Origin: Candidatus Scotarchaeum otlingeri | Lineage (GTDB): Archaea; Thermoproteota; Nitrososphaeria; Geothermarchaeales; JDFR-13 | Assembly (NCBI GenBank): GCA_002011075.2 | Contig: MTMA02000006.1 | Coordinates: forward strand, 1,604,599-1,668,598 | Length of the DNA stretch: 64,000 nt | Direction of reading: 5' to 3' | Shown: positions 50,951 to 60,907 of the stretch, piece by piece | Position numbering within the stretch: the stretch's first letter is position 1 | Layout of the letters: every line of letters starts with the position of its first letter | Translations under genes and position numbers: made by a program | Notes under the pieces: generated by a model | The model's database searches: none | What the model was told of the DNA's origin: nothing | The model's input: the letters and a program-made list of their open reading frames with translations, nothing else

Positions 50951-51602
50951 CTATCAACTTCACCCCAGATCTAGATAAATATAGAAAATCTGGTCTACGT
51001 GATAGATAATCAAATGTTAACGCGGTTATAATTCCCTCGATAATACCAAGTAGAAAATGCCATGTTACCATTATAGGTACCGTAATAGAAATATTAAATC
51101 CAAAGTAAAAGGAATAGCCTATCTCTAATCCACATGCTAGTCCAGCAAGAGTTATCCCCATCCATCCACCTATAAAAGCACCAACCACTCCAGCTCGTTT
51201 AGAATTTGATAATGAAGTTATGAGTTTATAGATATAATATCCTGCTAGAACATCGATAATAGCCATGTTTATTGTATTTGCGGCTAGTGTTGTTATGCCT
51301 CCGTCATGAAAAACTAACGCTTGAATAGCTACGACAATAAACATCGTTAAGAACCCGAGTTGGGGTCCTAATATTATTCCAGCTATGGCTCCTCCAACAA
51401 GATGCAAGCTAGTTCCTCCCGGCAGCGGCCAATTTATCATTTGTGCAACAAATATACTTGCTGCAATAATTGTTATAAGCGGTGCTTCCTCTGTAATCTT
51501 TGAATTCTTCATATATCTAACGTTAAATAATATATAGAATATTAGTATGATGTATGTTATTACTACAGTTATGGGATCTAAAAATCCATCCGGTATATGC
51601 AT
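50934..51602 (-). CDS. cbiM: Ni/Co ECF transporter substrate-binding membrane protein
   Basis: MHIPDGFLDPITVV; PLPGGTSLHLVGGAIAGIILGP; FHDGGITTLAANTINMAI. Confidence 0.95.
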   Translation of the reverse strand: MHIPDGFLDPITVVITYIILIFYILFNVRYMKNSKITEEAPLITIIAASIFVAQMINWPLPGGTSLHLVGGAIAGIILGPQLGFLTMFIVVAIQALVFHDGGITTLAANTINMAIIDVLAGYYIYKLITSLSNSKRAGVVGAFIGGWMGITLAGLACGLEIGYSFYFGFNISITVPIMVTWHFLLGIIEGIITALTFDYLSRRPDFLYLSRSGVKLIDGKIE

Positions 51603-51606
51603 TGAA

Positions 51607-51633
51607 GTGCACCATTAATTATATTTGGTGCAC
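51607..51633. promoter_or_regulatory. Inverted repeat GTGCACCA-N11-TGGTGCAC just upstream of cbiM (putative metal-regulator operator)
   Basis: 8-bp perfect arms 51607-51614 and 51626-51633; upstream (on minus) TATA-like AAGTATATATAG. Confidence 0.6.
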
Positions 51634-51806
51634 CCTTATTTTACTCAAAATATGTCTCTATATATACTTAAACTATATTATATTTAATTTATCCATTACG
51701 GTCCCAAAAAGAAGATTATTTAGTTTAGATGTGACTCAAAAGTTATGCCCTATCGGTACAATTATAGAGATAAACCCGCTTATTCAACCTCATCACTTGT
51801 TAAATA

Positions 51807-52466
51807 TTGATGGAGGCGTTGTTAGTGACTGATTTTAAAACTATGTGGACAGGTAAAGATAAAAAGCTATCAAGCGAAATAAGGAAACAATTATCACCTA
51901 AGAAAAAGCTAAGAGATAAGATACAGCAAGCTACACATTCACTCGAGCTTCAAAATAGAAAATTGGATGTCGCACTTAGAACACTACGAGAGAAGGATAA
52001 ATATTATTACACAAAGGTCCTTGAGGCATTAAGAACACATGATAGAAGCAGAGCGATTCTATATGCAAATGAGTTAGCCGAATTAAGAAAGGCATTAAAG
52101 TCGATTAGTGCAGCTAGACTGGCCTTAGAACAAATTACATTACGACTAAATACAGTTAAGGATATAGGGGATATAATGGTTGCAATATCACCAGCGATGT
52201 CGGTTGTAAAAGGAGTGAGGGAGAATATAATGCATGTCTTGCCTCAAGCGGAAGATGAGCTATATGGTATTCAAGAAATGCTTACGCATATACTTGTAGA
52301 TGCTGAACAAACAGCCGGTATAAATATAGATTTCACAGCTGCTAATGATGAAGCTGAGCGCATACTTAGAGAGGCAGAGGCTCATGTAGAGAGAGAGATG
52401 AAAGAAAAGCTACCTGGAATCCCTGCAGTAGGAGAAGAAGAAAAGCACTCTGAATTTATGTATTAA
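51807..52466 (+). CDS. ESCRT-III/Snf7-family protein (CdvB paralog)
   Basis: Coiled-coil charged protein, KKKLRDKIQQATHSLELQNRKLD...VVKGVRENIMHVLPQAEDELYGIQEML; MIM2-like EKLPGIPA. Confidence 0.88.
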   Translation: MMEALLVTDFKTMWTGKDKKLSSEIRKQLSPKKKLRDKIQQATHSLELQNRKLDVALRTLREKDKYYYTKVLEALRTHDRSRAILYANELAELRKALKSISAARLALEQITLRLNTVKDIGDIMVAISPAMSVVKGVRENIMHVLPQAEDELYGIQEMLTHILVDAEQTAGINIDFTAANDEAERILREAEAHVEREMKEKLPGIPAVGEEEKHSEFMY

Positions 52467-52541
52467 AAGCAACCCATCTTTTTTATCAAATTATAAAAAT
52501 ATTGTTGATCCTTGTATTCTCTTTATAGGCAGAAATAAAGG

Positions 52542-53015
52542 CTATGTAGGTTTAAAGTATAATATATCAGATAGGTTACCTGCGCGCTCGTCTCGGGGTT
52601 TTAGTACCGCTTCAACTTCCATATCGATATAAACGTCTTCCGGCTCTACTTCTCTTATATAATGTATTATCCCGCCAACAGCATTTGGTAACGCGATTAA
52701 GGCTATTATTAATGGTTTTTCAAGACGTTCACCGTGATAATCTTCATATACAATTGTAAATGTTTCTATATAGCCTTTTGGCTCCAGCTCTTCATACACA
52801 GTCAACTCAGAAAAACAGTATTCACAGAAAGAACGAGGTGGTACGAATATCACTTCGCATTCATCGCACCTACTTCCCGTTATGACACCCTTGTCCTTCA
52901 AATTTTTCATGAATATTTCTCCTGCTATACCCATTGTATAGATGTGCTTCTTTACCTCCATGTCGCCGAACCATCTTCTTAGTATCCTTGGATCTCCTGA
53001 TTTATCCCAACTCAT
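52542..53015 (-). CDS. DUF35 OB-fold/zinc-ribbon acyl-CoA-associated protein
   Basis: GSRCDECEVIFVPPRSFCEYCFSEL; TFTIVYEDYHGERLEKPLIIALIALP. Confidence 0.93.
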   Translation of the reverse strand: MSWDKSGDPRILRRWFGDMEVKKHIYTMGIAGEIFMKNLKDKGVITGSRCDECEVIFVPPRSFCEYCFSELTVYEELEPKGYIETFTIVYEDYHGERLEKPLIIALIALPNAVGGIIHYIREVEPEDVYIDMEVEAVLKPRDERAGNLSDILYFKPT

Positions 53016-53539
53016 TTCTCTTCACCTCCAGTTATCGGTACAAAGTATTTAATATCGTTTATACTACCTTCTCTTTCAGCTTCAGGCTTCCATACCGCTT
53101 TAACACGCATTCCAAAGACCTTTCTATTTATAACATCCTCTGGATTCACGCCTTCCAGGTAATGGAATAGTCCGGATCCCCCGGTACCTTCTATTTCTAT
53201 CACCGCGATAATAAGCGGTTTTTCGAGTTTTTCACGGGTGGTTGTTATGTAGCTGACCACCGCTGTATTCACGGTTCCTATAGGTTCCACATATATCCAT
53301 TCATCTGTAGCTCTAAAGCAAGATTCACAATACATTCTGGGAGGTATTAAAATCCTTCTACATTTATTACAACGCCGACCTATTAATTTTCCCTTTTTCA
53401 ATTCCACAAGAAAACGGCTAATTGCTTGTCCTGCTGTCCAAGCATATTTAGCGGTGCTACTTCGTTCTACTGTTATCGTCTCATCAAATCTTTTTATTGG
53501 TGTTCCTTTTAACCTAACTTTCTCATCCATGTTTATCAC
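53012..53539 (-). CDS. DUF35 OB-fold/zinc-ribbon acyl-CoA-associated protein
   Basis: GRRCNKCRRILIPPRMYCESCFRATDEW; overlaps its neighbours. Confidence 0.93.
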   Translation of the reverse strand: MINMDEKVRLKGTPIKRFDETITVERSSTAKYAWTAGQAISRFLVELKKGKLIGRRCNKCRRILIPPRMYCESCFRATDEWIYVEPIGTVNTAVVSYITTTREKLEKPLIIAVIEIEGTGGSGLFHYLEGVNPEDVINRKVFGMRVKAVWKPEAEREGSINDIKYFVPITGGEEK

Positions 53540-54717
53540 CCCGCACGTAACACTATAACTGTACCTACTTGCATCAAATCACCCCAAGCTTGGGCCAATC
53601 CAGTATATACCGGCTTTTTTACCTGTCTTTTTCCTGCTTCGCCGCGTAATTGCCAATAAATTTCTGTAACTTTCATCATCCCAGCAGCTGCAATTGGATT
53701 TCCAACTCCCAATAAACCACCGCTTGGATTAATCGGTAAATCACCATCTCGTTCTGTTATACCTTCTCTAGTTAAAATTGGTGCTTCACCTTTTCTAGCC
53801 AACATTAAGCCCTCCATGTGATGTAATTCTTTGTAATCAAAGGGATCATAGACTTCTGCTACATCAATCTCTCTTGCTGGATTTGTTATTCCTGCCATTT
53901 TATATGCCATTCTCGCGGCGCATTCAACATATTTGGGATAAGCTAAATCCCGTCCTGTCCAATGTACAGTATCCAATGACCAACCTACACCTTCTACCCA
54001 GACAGGCGAGTCGGTTATGCGTCTAGCTATATGTTCTGAAACCATTACTACCGCCGCCGCACCATCCGATACAGGACTTATATCCAAGCGTTGAACGGGA
54101 TATACAAGCATTTCACTATTAAGGACATCCTCAACTGTTATTTTCGCTCCTAGTTGAGCCGCCGGATGATCTAAGGCGTTCCTCTTATTCTTAACACTAA
54201 CTCTGGCTATATCTTCTTTTTTAATGTTATACTTGTACATATATCTATGCATCTCTAGTGCAAATATCCATATTAAATTCGGTCCAATCGGTCTTTCTAT
54301 TATAGGGTCCCATATATGAGCAAATACAGATTGAGGATGAGGCATTGCCGGACTCATCTTCTCCTCTGCTACAGCAAGCACTACATCAAACAGTCCTGAG
54401 GCCACATGCCACCATCCGGCTATTGGTGTAAAGACACCAGTTCCACCGCCTACATATACCCGCATAACAGGTTTACCTGTGCCACCTGACCCATCGGCCA
54501 AATATTCACCTTTCATATGTATACCGTCGAAGGCATCGGGCGCGGTGCCTATAACAACGGCATCTACATCCGATAATTCTAATCCAGCTGATTCTAAAGC
54601 CATTTTAGCGGCGGCCCAAGCTAATTCCTTAGGGGTCTCTTTTAGTCGCCTTCGAAATAATGTTAATCCGGCTCCCACTATGGCAACACGGTTTTTCAAA
54701 TTTATATTCATTTTCAT
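53536..54717 (-). CDS. Thiolase-like protein lacking canonical catalytic residues
   Basis: INPSGGLLGVGNPIAAAGMMKVTEIYWQLRGEAGKRQV and thiolase-fold N-terminus; MRVYVGGGTGVF where a Cys is expected. Confidence 0.88.
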   Translation of the reverse strand: MKMNINLKNRVAIVGAGLTLFRRRLKETPKELAWAAAKMALESAGLELSDVDAVVIGTAPDAFDGIHMKGEYLADGSGGTGKPVMRVYVGGGTGVFTPIAGWWHVASGLFDVVLAVAEEKMSPAMPHPQSVFAHIWDPIIERPIGPNLIWIFALEMHRYMYKYNIKKEDIARVSVKNKRNALDHPAAQLGAKITVEDVLNSEMLVYPVQRLDISPVSDGAAAVVMVSEHIARRITDSPVWVEGVGWSLDTVHWTGRDLAYPKYVECAARMAYKMAGITNPAREIDVAEVYDPFDYKELHHMEGLMLARKGEAPILTREGITERDGDLPINPSGGLLGVGNPIAAAGMMKVTEIYWQLRGEAGKRQVKKPVYTGLAQAWGDLMQVGTVIVLRAG

Positions 54718-54723
54718 AATTAT

Positions 54724-55896
54724 TTACACCTCCTCATTACTTAATACCACTACTGCCCCTGTGGCAGTCGGAATATCTCTCCATGATTGTACAACACATC
54801 TTTTAACACCCTTCACTTGTCTACCTACAGCTTCTCCTCTTAACTGTAATGTAGCCTCAAGAAGTTTAATTAGTCCGCCGGCTTCTAACCCATGGCCTAT
54901 GCCTATGAAACCACCACCGGGATTGACAGGCAATGGGCCATTCCTATTAAATTCTCCTCGTTCAAGATCTAAGTGCGATGAGTATCTATTTGATAATTTT
55001 AGCGCCTCAACATGCATCAGTTCTTTATAGCTGAATTTATCGTCTATCTCCGCTAAATCTATCTGTTTCTTTGGATCTTCAATACCGGCTAGTCGATAAG
55101 CCATATCCGCGGCTATTCTTGCATAAAGGGCTTCACCAAAGTTTCTGGTCTCTATATAATTTGTCTCTGTTGCCCAGCCCACACCCTCTATCCATATTGG
55201 ATTATCAGACAATTTTTTAGCTTTGTCCTTAGTAGCTAACACAAATACTATTGCTACGTCGATAAGTGGCGCTATATCCATTACAGATAAGGGGTATACT
55301 ACATATTTTGCTTCAAGTATTTCGTCAACTGATAATTTTGATCCATAGCTGGCGAGTGGATTGGTTATCGCGTTTCTTTTATTTTTTTCCACAATCATGG
55401 CCAGATGTTCCCTTCCGACGCCAGAGGTGAGCATGTAATAGTTGGCTTCTAGACCCGCCAAATAGTAAGGGTGGGCGTCTATGTGGCTTGTATATAAGGG
55501 GTCAAAACCAAAATTCATAATTTCATGGAAAGTTAGAATGTCGCTGGCTTTACTATGTGCTTCCACAACCACTGTGTCAAACAGCCCTGTTTTAATTTTC
55601 ATATAGGCGGAGGCTATTCCTTGTAAACCATCTCCAGCTACGGTGTAAACAGGCTTTAGGACGCCTCCTAATTGATCTGGCATGAATTCATCTGTAATAC
55701 TGATGCCCGCCCAGTAATCTTCTTCACATGTAACAAAAGCATCAATATCTTTTCTTGGATCTAGGTCTCCAGCATCTTCATATGCGGATACTGCCGCCTC
55801 AAACGCCATTTCTCTGAAGGATGCTTCGAGGGTTACAGGAGAGAAACCATACCAACCAACGCCGATTATTGCTACATCACTCAACAGAGACACCAA
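54724..55896 (-). CDS. Thiolase-like protein lacking canonical nucleophilic Cys
   Basis: PVNPGGGFIGIGHGLEAGGLIKLLEATLQLRGEAVGRQV; VYTVAGDGLQGIASAY where a Cys is expected. Confidence 0.88.
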   Translation of the reverse strand: MVSLLSDVAIIGVGWYGFSPVTLEASFREMAFEAAVSAYEDAGDLDPRKDIDAFVTCEEDYWAGISITDEFMPDQLGGVLKPVYTVAGDGLQGIASAYMKIKTGLFDTVVVEAHSKASDILTFHEIMNFGFDPLYTSHIDAHPYYLAGLEANYYMLTSGVGREHLAMIVEKNKRNAITNPLASYGSKLSVDEILEAKYVVYPLSVMDIAPLIDVAIVFVLATKDKAKKLSDNPIWIEGVGWATETNYIETRNFGEALYARIAADMAYRLAGIEDPKKQIDLAEIDDKFSYKELMHVEALKLSNRYSSHLDLERGEFNRNGPLPVNPGGGFIGIGHGLEAGGLIKLLEATLQLRGEAVGRQVKGVKRCVVQSWRDIPTATGAVVVLSNEEV

Positions 55897-56050
55897 TCAA
55901 ATAGATTGTCTATTCTCTAAGAATAATCTTTTGAATTAATATTATAGTCATATAATTACGTTAACTAGAAATATAACTATAATCGACATACTGAGATTAA
56001 TTTTATGTGTTCTTTATTATTGCGGTGATACTAACCATGTTATTGGAAAA

Positions 56051-56464
56051 ATGAGGGATAAGCCCACAATCTTATTGGTTTTATTGTTTGGAATGGGATT
56101 TGTAACATCACTCTGGTATAACTATTTATTTCTGATTAATGAATGTGGTTGTGCTGCAAATGGTAGCAATTTGGTAGTTATTTTAGAAGCCCCGACTATA
56201 ATATTTTTCATTCCATTGAATTACTGGGCAAGCATAGGTTTTGGCATAGCGCTTATCCTGAGTATGTTAGTATTATTTTTTAATTATGCAAAAATAAAGT
56301 TGATTCTGATTATTGGAACTATAGTTAGTGGCATATTTATTGTGCCATATTCTATCTTTTTGGAAATCAATTTATTCAATAGGATATGCGGATTGTGTAC
56401 TGTGATGCAGATAGTGATTATATTGTCAGCATTATATTCGGCATACTTTCTTATGAAAACCTAG
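56051..56464 (+). CDS. Vitamin K epoxide reductase (VKOR)-family protein
   Basis: About 4 TM; ICGLCTVMQIVIILSALYSAY (CxxC) and N-terminal INECGCAAN. Confidence 0.82.
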   Translation: MRDKPTILLVLLFGMGFVTSLWYNYLFLINECGCAANGSNLVVILEAPTIIFFIPLNYWASIGFGIALILSMLVLFFNYAKIKLILIIGTIVSGIFIVPYSIFLEINLFNRICGLCTVMQIVIILSALYSAYFLMKT

Positions 56465-56553
56465 GTTTGCGGTTGGAGTTTTGGGGGTAATACTTTAATC
56501 ATAAACAATAATGTTATATCCATCTATTCTATGTAATAATTTTTGAGAGAATA

Positions 56554-56985
56554 ATGATACTTTTAGCCGATAAATGGAGGAAATGGAGAGTAAGTATATC
56601 TATCGGAGAAGAAACTAATGAAGTTATTTTATATGATACATCTCGAGCGAGCCTTATATTCAGCAGTAGATTTTTGTCGTCTTTAAAAATGCTTATTGCT
56701 AAATACCCACATTATATGTCTGGAGAAATTATTAAGAAATTATTATCGCCGGAAGATGAAGATTATTCCGGGTTTTCTGTGTTTATGGTAATGTGTATCT
56801 TTAAGAAAAGAGTAGCGGTACGTGTAGGAAAAATACATTATTTTTTGTTTGCTATTCTTAGGGAGGGAGGAGTTGAATTAATTGGAGTGAGTGATGAAAA
56901 AATCACTGATAAGACTTTTTTGGAAGCCATAGGTATTATCATAGACAGCCCCGATAATGTCCAATCTCTTATAATGGCTTTATAA
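56554..56985 (+). CDS. Hypothetical protein
   Basis: 143-aa ORF without recognised motif. Confidence 0.5.
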   Translation: MILLADKWRKWRVSISIGEETNEVILYDTSRASLIFSSRFLSSLKMLIAKYPHYMSGEIIKKLLSPEDEDYSGFSVFMVMCIFKKRVAVRVGKIHYFLFAILREGGVELIGVSDEKITDKTFLEAIGIIIDSPDNVQSLIMAL

Positions 56986-56998
56986 AAAAGTAGAGGGG

Positions 56999-57295
56999 TT
57001 ATTTTTTCAATTCTTTGATAAACTCGTCGACTCTAATTGCGGGCAGAGTTATTGTTCTTATTGTTCCTCTGCTTGCTAATTCGACCATCGCTTTCATAAC
57101 AGCTAGATTATTTTCAGCTTCTATGATATTTACAAAATCATACTCGCCAAACACAATATACTGATCCAAGACTTTAATACCCATTTTTTCTAGCTCTACA
57201 TTAACTTCTTTAACCCTCTCAGGCCTTTCTTTCAATGTTAGGGCTCCGGAGTCTGTTAATTTAGAAAGCACTATATATATCGCCATAATAATCAC
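56999..57295 (-). CDS. GYD-domain protein
   Basis: YIVLSKLTDSGALTLKERPERVKEVNVELEKMGIKVLDQYIVFGEYDFVNIIEAENN. Confidence 0.9.
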   Translation of the reverse strand: MIIMAIYIVLSKLTDSGALTLKERPERVKEVNVELEKMGIKVLDQYIVFGEYDFVNIIEAENNLAVMKAMVELASRGTIRTITLPAIRVDEFIKELKK

Positions 57296-57416
57296 AAATT
57301 ATAAATGGGTATTTAGAATTATAAAGAGAATAAACTCTTAAGTTGGTTAGTATCAACCTGATATGGTGCAGTATCATATTTTAACTGATATTAACATTTA
57401 ATTCTTGTGAATTGTC

Positions 57417-58568
57417 ATGAGCATGGAAAAAACATTTTATTTTACTGGAGGTAAAACTCCTCCAGAGACATTTCCAACGGATGCATTAGCATTGATTTCT
57501 CAGAAAGCAATTAAAAAAATAGGGGGTGCATTCGCCTTTTATCCTAGGCAACATGAGTATTCTTCATATTCTGATCTAGGGTATAAAGGGTTAAGGGAAG
57601 TTGTGTCTTTAAGATATAAACGTAGAGAAGGTGTGGCATTACCTATTGACAATATAGTAGTTACATCAGGTTCTATGCAAGCTATAGAGTTGGTCGGTAG
57701 AGCTTTACTTAAGCCGGGGGATATCATAATTACCGAAGAATTAACATATTATGGTTCATTAGAATTCTTTAGATACCTAAAATTGAATGTTATAGGTATA
57801 CCTGTAGATGATAAAAGGGGTATGGAAATTGACATATTAGAAGACACATTGAAGTGTTTCGATCGATTAAATCTTAAACCCAAGATTATCTATACAATTC
57901 CTAATCATCATAATCCTACAGGGGCAATAATGACAGAAAAAAGAAGAAAAAGATTGTTAGATCTAGCATATTCCTACAATATCCCTATATTTGAAGATGA
58001 TTGTTATGGAGATATAGATTTTTATAAGGATAGAAAACCCAGGTCCATAAATACATTAGATGATGAAGGAAATGTATTATTTGTCGGCTCATTCTCCAAA
58101 ATCTTAGGTCCCGGTATTAGATTAGGATACTTATATGCTAAAGATAACTACCTTAATACTATTTTGTCTCATAGATGGGATTTAGGGACTAGTGTTTTAG
58201 CAAGTATAATAGTAGCAGAGTATTTGAAGGAAAAAATGTGGGATCATTTAGAAAAGCATATAAAAGTTATTAAGAGAAAGATGGATATTACTTTGAAAGC
58301 TCTAGGAGAATACGCTGGGGAATATACTAAATGTACACCTCCTAGAGGCGGATTATTTATTTGGGTTAAGATCACGCAAAACATAGATATGGAAAAACTC
58401 AGTTTGTATGCTGAGAGACGTAATGTTAAGTATGATGAGGGAAAATTGTTTCATTATAGGGAAAGAGAGTTAAAGGCTCTTCGATTGTCTTATGCTCACA
58501 TTCCCGATGAAGAGATACCAATAGGTATAAAAAGATTATCTGAGGCGATACGAGAAGCAATTATTTAA
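57417..58568 (+). CDS. PLP-dependent aminotransferase (2-aminoadipate/LysN-like subgroup)
   Basis: TSGSMQAIELVGRALLKPGD; IPNHHNPTGAIMTEKRRKRLL; VGSFSKILGPGIRLGYL. Confidence 0.93.
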   Translation: MSMEKTFYFTGGKTPPETFPTDALALISQKAIKKIGGAFAFYPRQHEYSSYSDLGYKGLREVVSLRYKRREGVALPIDNIVVTSGSMQAIELVGRALLKPGDIIITEELTYYGSLEFFRYLKLNVIGIPVDDKRGMEIDILEDTLKCFDRLNLKPKIIYTIPNHHNPTGAIMTEKRRKRLLDLAYSYNIPIFEDDCYGDIDFYKDRKPRSINTLDDEGNVLFVGSFSKILGPGIRLGYLYAKDNYLNTILSHRWDLGTSVLASIIVAEYLKEKMWDHLEKHIKVIKRKMDITLKALGEYAGEYTKCTPPRGGLFIWVKITQNIDMEKLSLYAERRNVKYDEGKLFHYRERELKALRLSYAHIPDEEIPIGIKRLSEAIREAII

Positions 58569-58638
58569 AGGATATATTAATCGAAATAGGAATTATTCTT
58601 AGAATTCATATTTATCTCATATTATTTTCTTATTATGC

Positions 58639-58974
58639 TTATAGTAGGTTGAAGACATGATCTATGACGTCATCCTTCAATGGTCTTAAAATCGTATAAT
58701 AAATTGATTTGGGATCCTTACCCATCTCTTCGATCGAGATTTCCTTAATCTCGCCGCTTGAAGTATATTCTATAGCCTCTATATCAGGAGCAAGATCCAC
58801 TTTTTTAGTATAAAGTATGTACCAATTATTCCTACCTAAACTTGATAGAATATATGCGATATCTTTGTAGATACGAATTTCACCATATCTATATGCTACG
58901 ACGGTGCCAACTAAATTTCTCGACGCTTTTATTAAGTCTAATAAATCTTTAACTTCTGTTTTTGCAACTTCCAT
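58639..58974 (-). CDS. Hypothetical protein
   Basis: Start MEVAKTEVKDLL preceded by SD GAGGTGA; no family recognised. Confidence 0.6.
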   Translation of the reverse strand: MEVAKTEVKDLLDLIKASRNLVGTVVAYRYGEIRIYKDIAYILSSLGRNNWYILYTKKVDLAPDIEAIEYTSSGEIKEISIEEMGKDPKSIYYTILRPLKDDVIDHVFNLL

Positions 58975-59052
58975 AATTTTCACCTCAATACTATAATGGT
59001 ACGAGGCACTATTCAAATAATATTTAATGATAGATATTTGGGATGCTTTATT

Positions 59053-60585
59053 TTATACTAATCCTAGAGGTATTCCTTCACCTCTAATATCACAGTAACT
59101 GATTCTGATATTATCGTCTCGTAATATACTCGCCGCTGCTACTCCCATCCTTGAGGGATATTTTCGTTTTACTGTAATATATTTATAGATACCGCACTCT
59201 TCATATCCGTTTTCAAATTCTATTTTATTAGTGTTAGGTATCCATATATAACGTGGATATTCTAAAGCTTCTTGTACATTCATATTATAAATTAGGATGT
59301 TAGTAAGTATTTCTGAGTGCAGTTGGGGTCTATAATGTCCGCCCGATAGGCCTAATGCAAGTGTATATGATGTAGAGTTAGCTATTATGCTTGATAAGGT
59401 ATGAAGAGGTTTTTTACCAGGATATAAGCAGTTTATATGTTTTTTATTTAATGAGAATGAGGATGCCCGTGAGTTGAGGGTAATACCGTATGTAGGTTCG
59501 GTTATTAGTGAGCCAAAGGGATGAAATAAGCTTTGTATACCTGAAATGATGTTTCCTTCATTATCTATAATTGTGAAATAAGTTGTATCTCCGTCACGTT
59601 TAGTATATGGTTCTGCATTCTCCATATGTATTGATTTTAAAAACTCAGATGATAATAACTCGTCTATTGTGTGATGCATATATTTGGGATCAGTTATATA
59701 TTGATCTCTAATGTAGTAAGCGATTTTGAATAAATCTATTGATGTTTTGATTCTATTTATGGAATTAGGCGATAACTCTGATAGGTTGGTCTCTTCAAAT
59801 AATTTAAGGATCTGTAGTGTTGTGACGCCTTGTGTATTGGGAGGCATTTCATAGATTAAATTGCCATTAAACTCTATAGTTAATGGTTCGACCCATTCAG
59901 CTTTATATTTTTTTAGATCTTCATATTCAATTACACCACCAGAGTCGGTTACATAATGCTGAATTGATTCGGCTATCTCACCTTCATAAAAGATACGATG
60001 GTCTTCTGAAATTAGTTCAAGTGTTTTATATAGACCTTCGAATCTAATAGGAGTGCCATAAGCTGCATCGTCCAATTTTTTATATGTAGTTCTTGAGCCG
60101 GCGTCTCTCAGGAGATCTACCTTATATTTGCGATATGCGTTTATCAAAGAATTACAAGCGGAGAACCCTTTGCCGTATAAACTATATACCTCTTTAATAA
60201 GTTTAGACCAGTCTGTGGTACCAAATTTCTTCCACATTTGGTATATGCCGTCTAATAGTCCCGGGATCGTAATTGACAGGGGTCCCTTTTCAGGCATATT
60301 CTGGTATCCGGCATTATGTAGGTGCTCTATACTCAGTTTTTTTGGCGCATATCCACTTCCATTAATGCAATAAACCTTATTTTTATCTGCAATGTATATT
60401 AATGCCAAAAAATCACCGCCCAATCCGCCTAAATGAGGTATATTTAATGAAAGAGCTATACTTGTTGTCACCGCTGCGTCTATGGCGTTACCCCCTAACG
60501 CTAATGTTTTATATCCAACTAACGAAGAAACATAATTTTCTGTAGCTATAACCGCTTTAGAAGATGGGAATGGATTTTTAAACAA
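59053..60585 (-). CDS. ggt: Gamma-glutamyltranspeptidase family protein
   Basis: ALGGNAIDAAVTTSIALSLNIPHLGGLGGDFLALIY; KRDGDTTYFTIIDNEGNIISGIQSL (catalytic Thr context). Confidence 0.92.
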   Translation of the reverse strand: MFKNPFPSSKAVIATENYVSSLVGYKTLALGGNAIDAAVTTSIALSLNIPHLGGLGGDFLALIYIADKNKVYCINGSGYAPKKLSIEHLHNAGYQNMPEKGPLSITIPGLLDGIYQMWKKFGTTDWSKLIKEVYSLYGKGFSACNSLINAYRKYKVDLLRDAGSRTTYKKLDDAAYGTPIRFEGLYKTLELISEDHRIFYEGEIAESIQHYVTDSGGVIEYEDLKKYKAEWVEPLTIEFNGNLIYEMPPNTQGVTTLQILKLFEETNLSELSPNSINRIKTSIDLFKIAYYIRDQYITDPKYMHHTIDELLSSEFLKSIHMENAEPYTKRDGDTTYFTIIDNEGNIISGIQSLFHPFGSLITEPTYGITLNSRASSFSLNKKHINCLYPGKKPLHTLSSIIANSTSYTLALGLSGGHYRPQLHSEILTNILIYNMNVQEALEYPRYIWIPNTNKIEFENGYEECGIYKYITVKRKYPSRMGVAAASILRDDNIRISYCDIRGEGIPLGLV

Positions 60586-60638
60586 TACAGGTTCACCTAC
60601 ATAGTTTATTAACTTTATCTTAAGAATTTATTCTTAAG

Positions 60639-60848
60639 CTATTTTTTAAATATGTTAATCAGATTTACTGTTAAGAATAACGCTGAAATTATTGTCGCAA
60701 ATATTATCCCAAACAAAAATAATAGCGTGTGACTTGCGCCTGTTGAAAATAGTATACTATATCCTACTCCGAGGGCAATAAATATAGTTAAAGAGAAAAA
60801 CCATAGAAATATACTTATTAGTAATAATTTTCTTAGCATTAATGCCAC
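60639..60848 (-). CDS. Small two-TM membrane protein
   Basis: 69-aa ORF with two hydrophobic segments. Confidence 0.45.
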   Translation of the reverse strand: MALMLRKLLLISIFLWFFSLTIFIALGVGYSILFSTGASHTLLFLFGIIFATIISALFLTVNLINIFKK

Positions 60849-60907
60849 CTGTTCTTTTTACATATACTAGCATGGGCACAATATAAAAGTTTGTGGAAAC
60901 TTATCTA

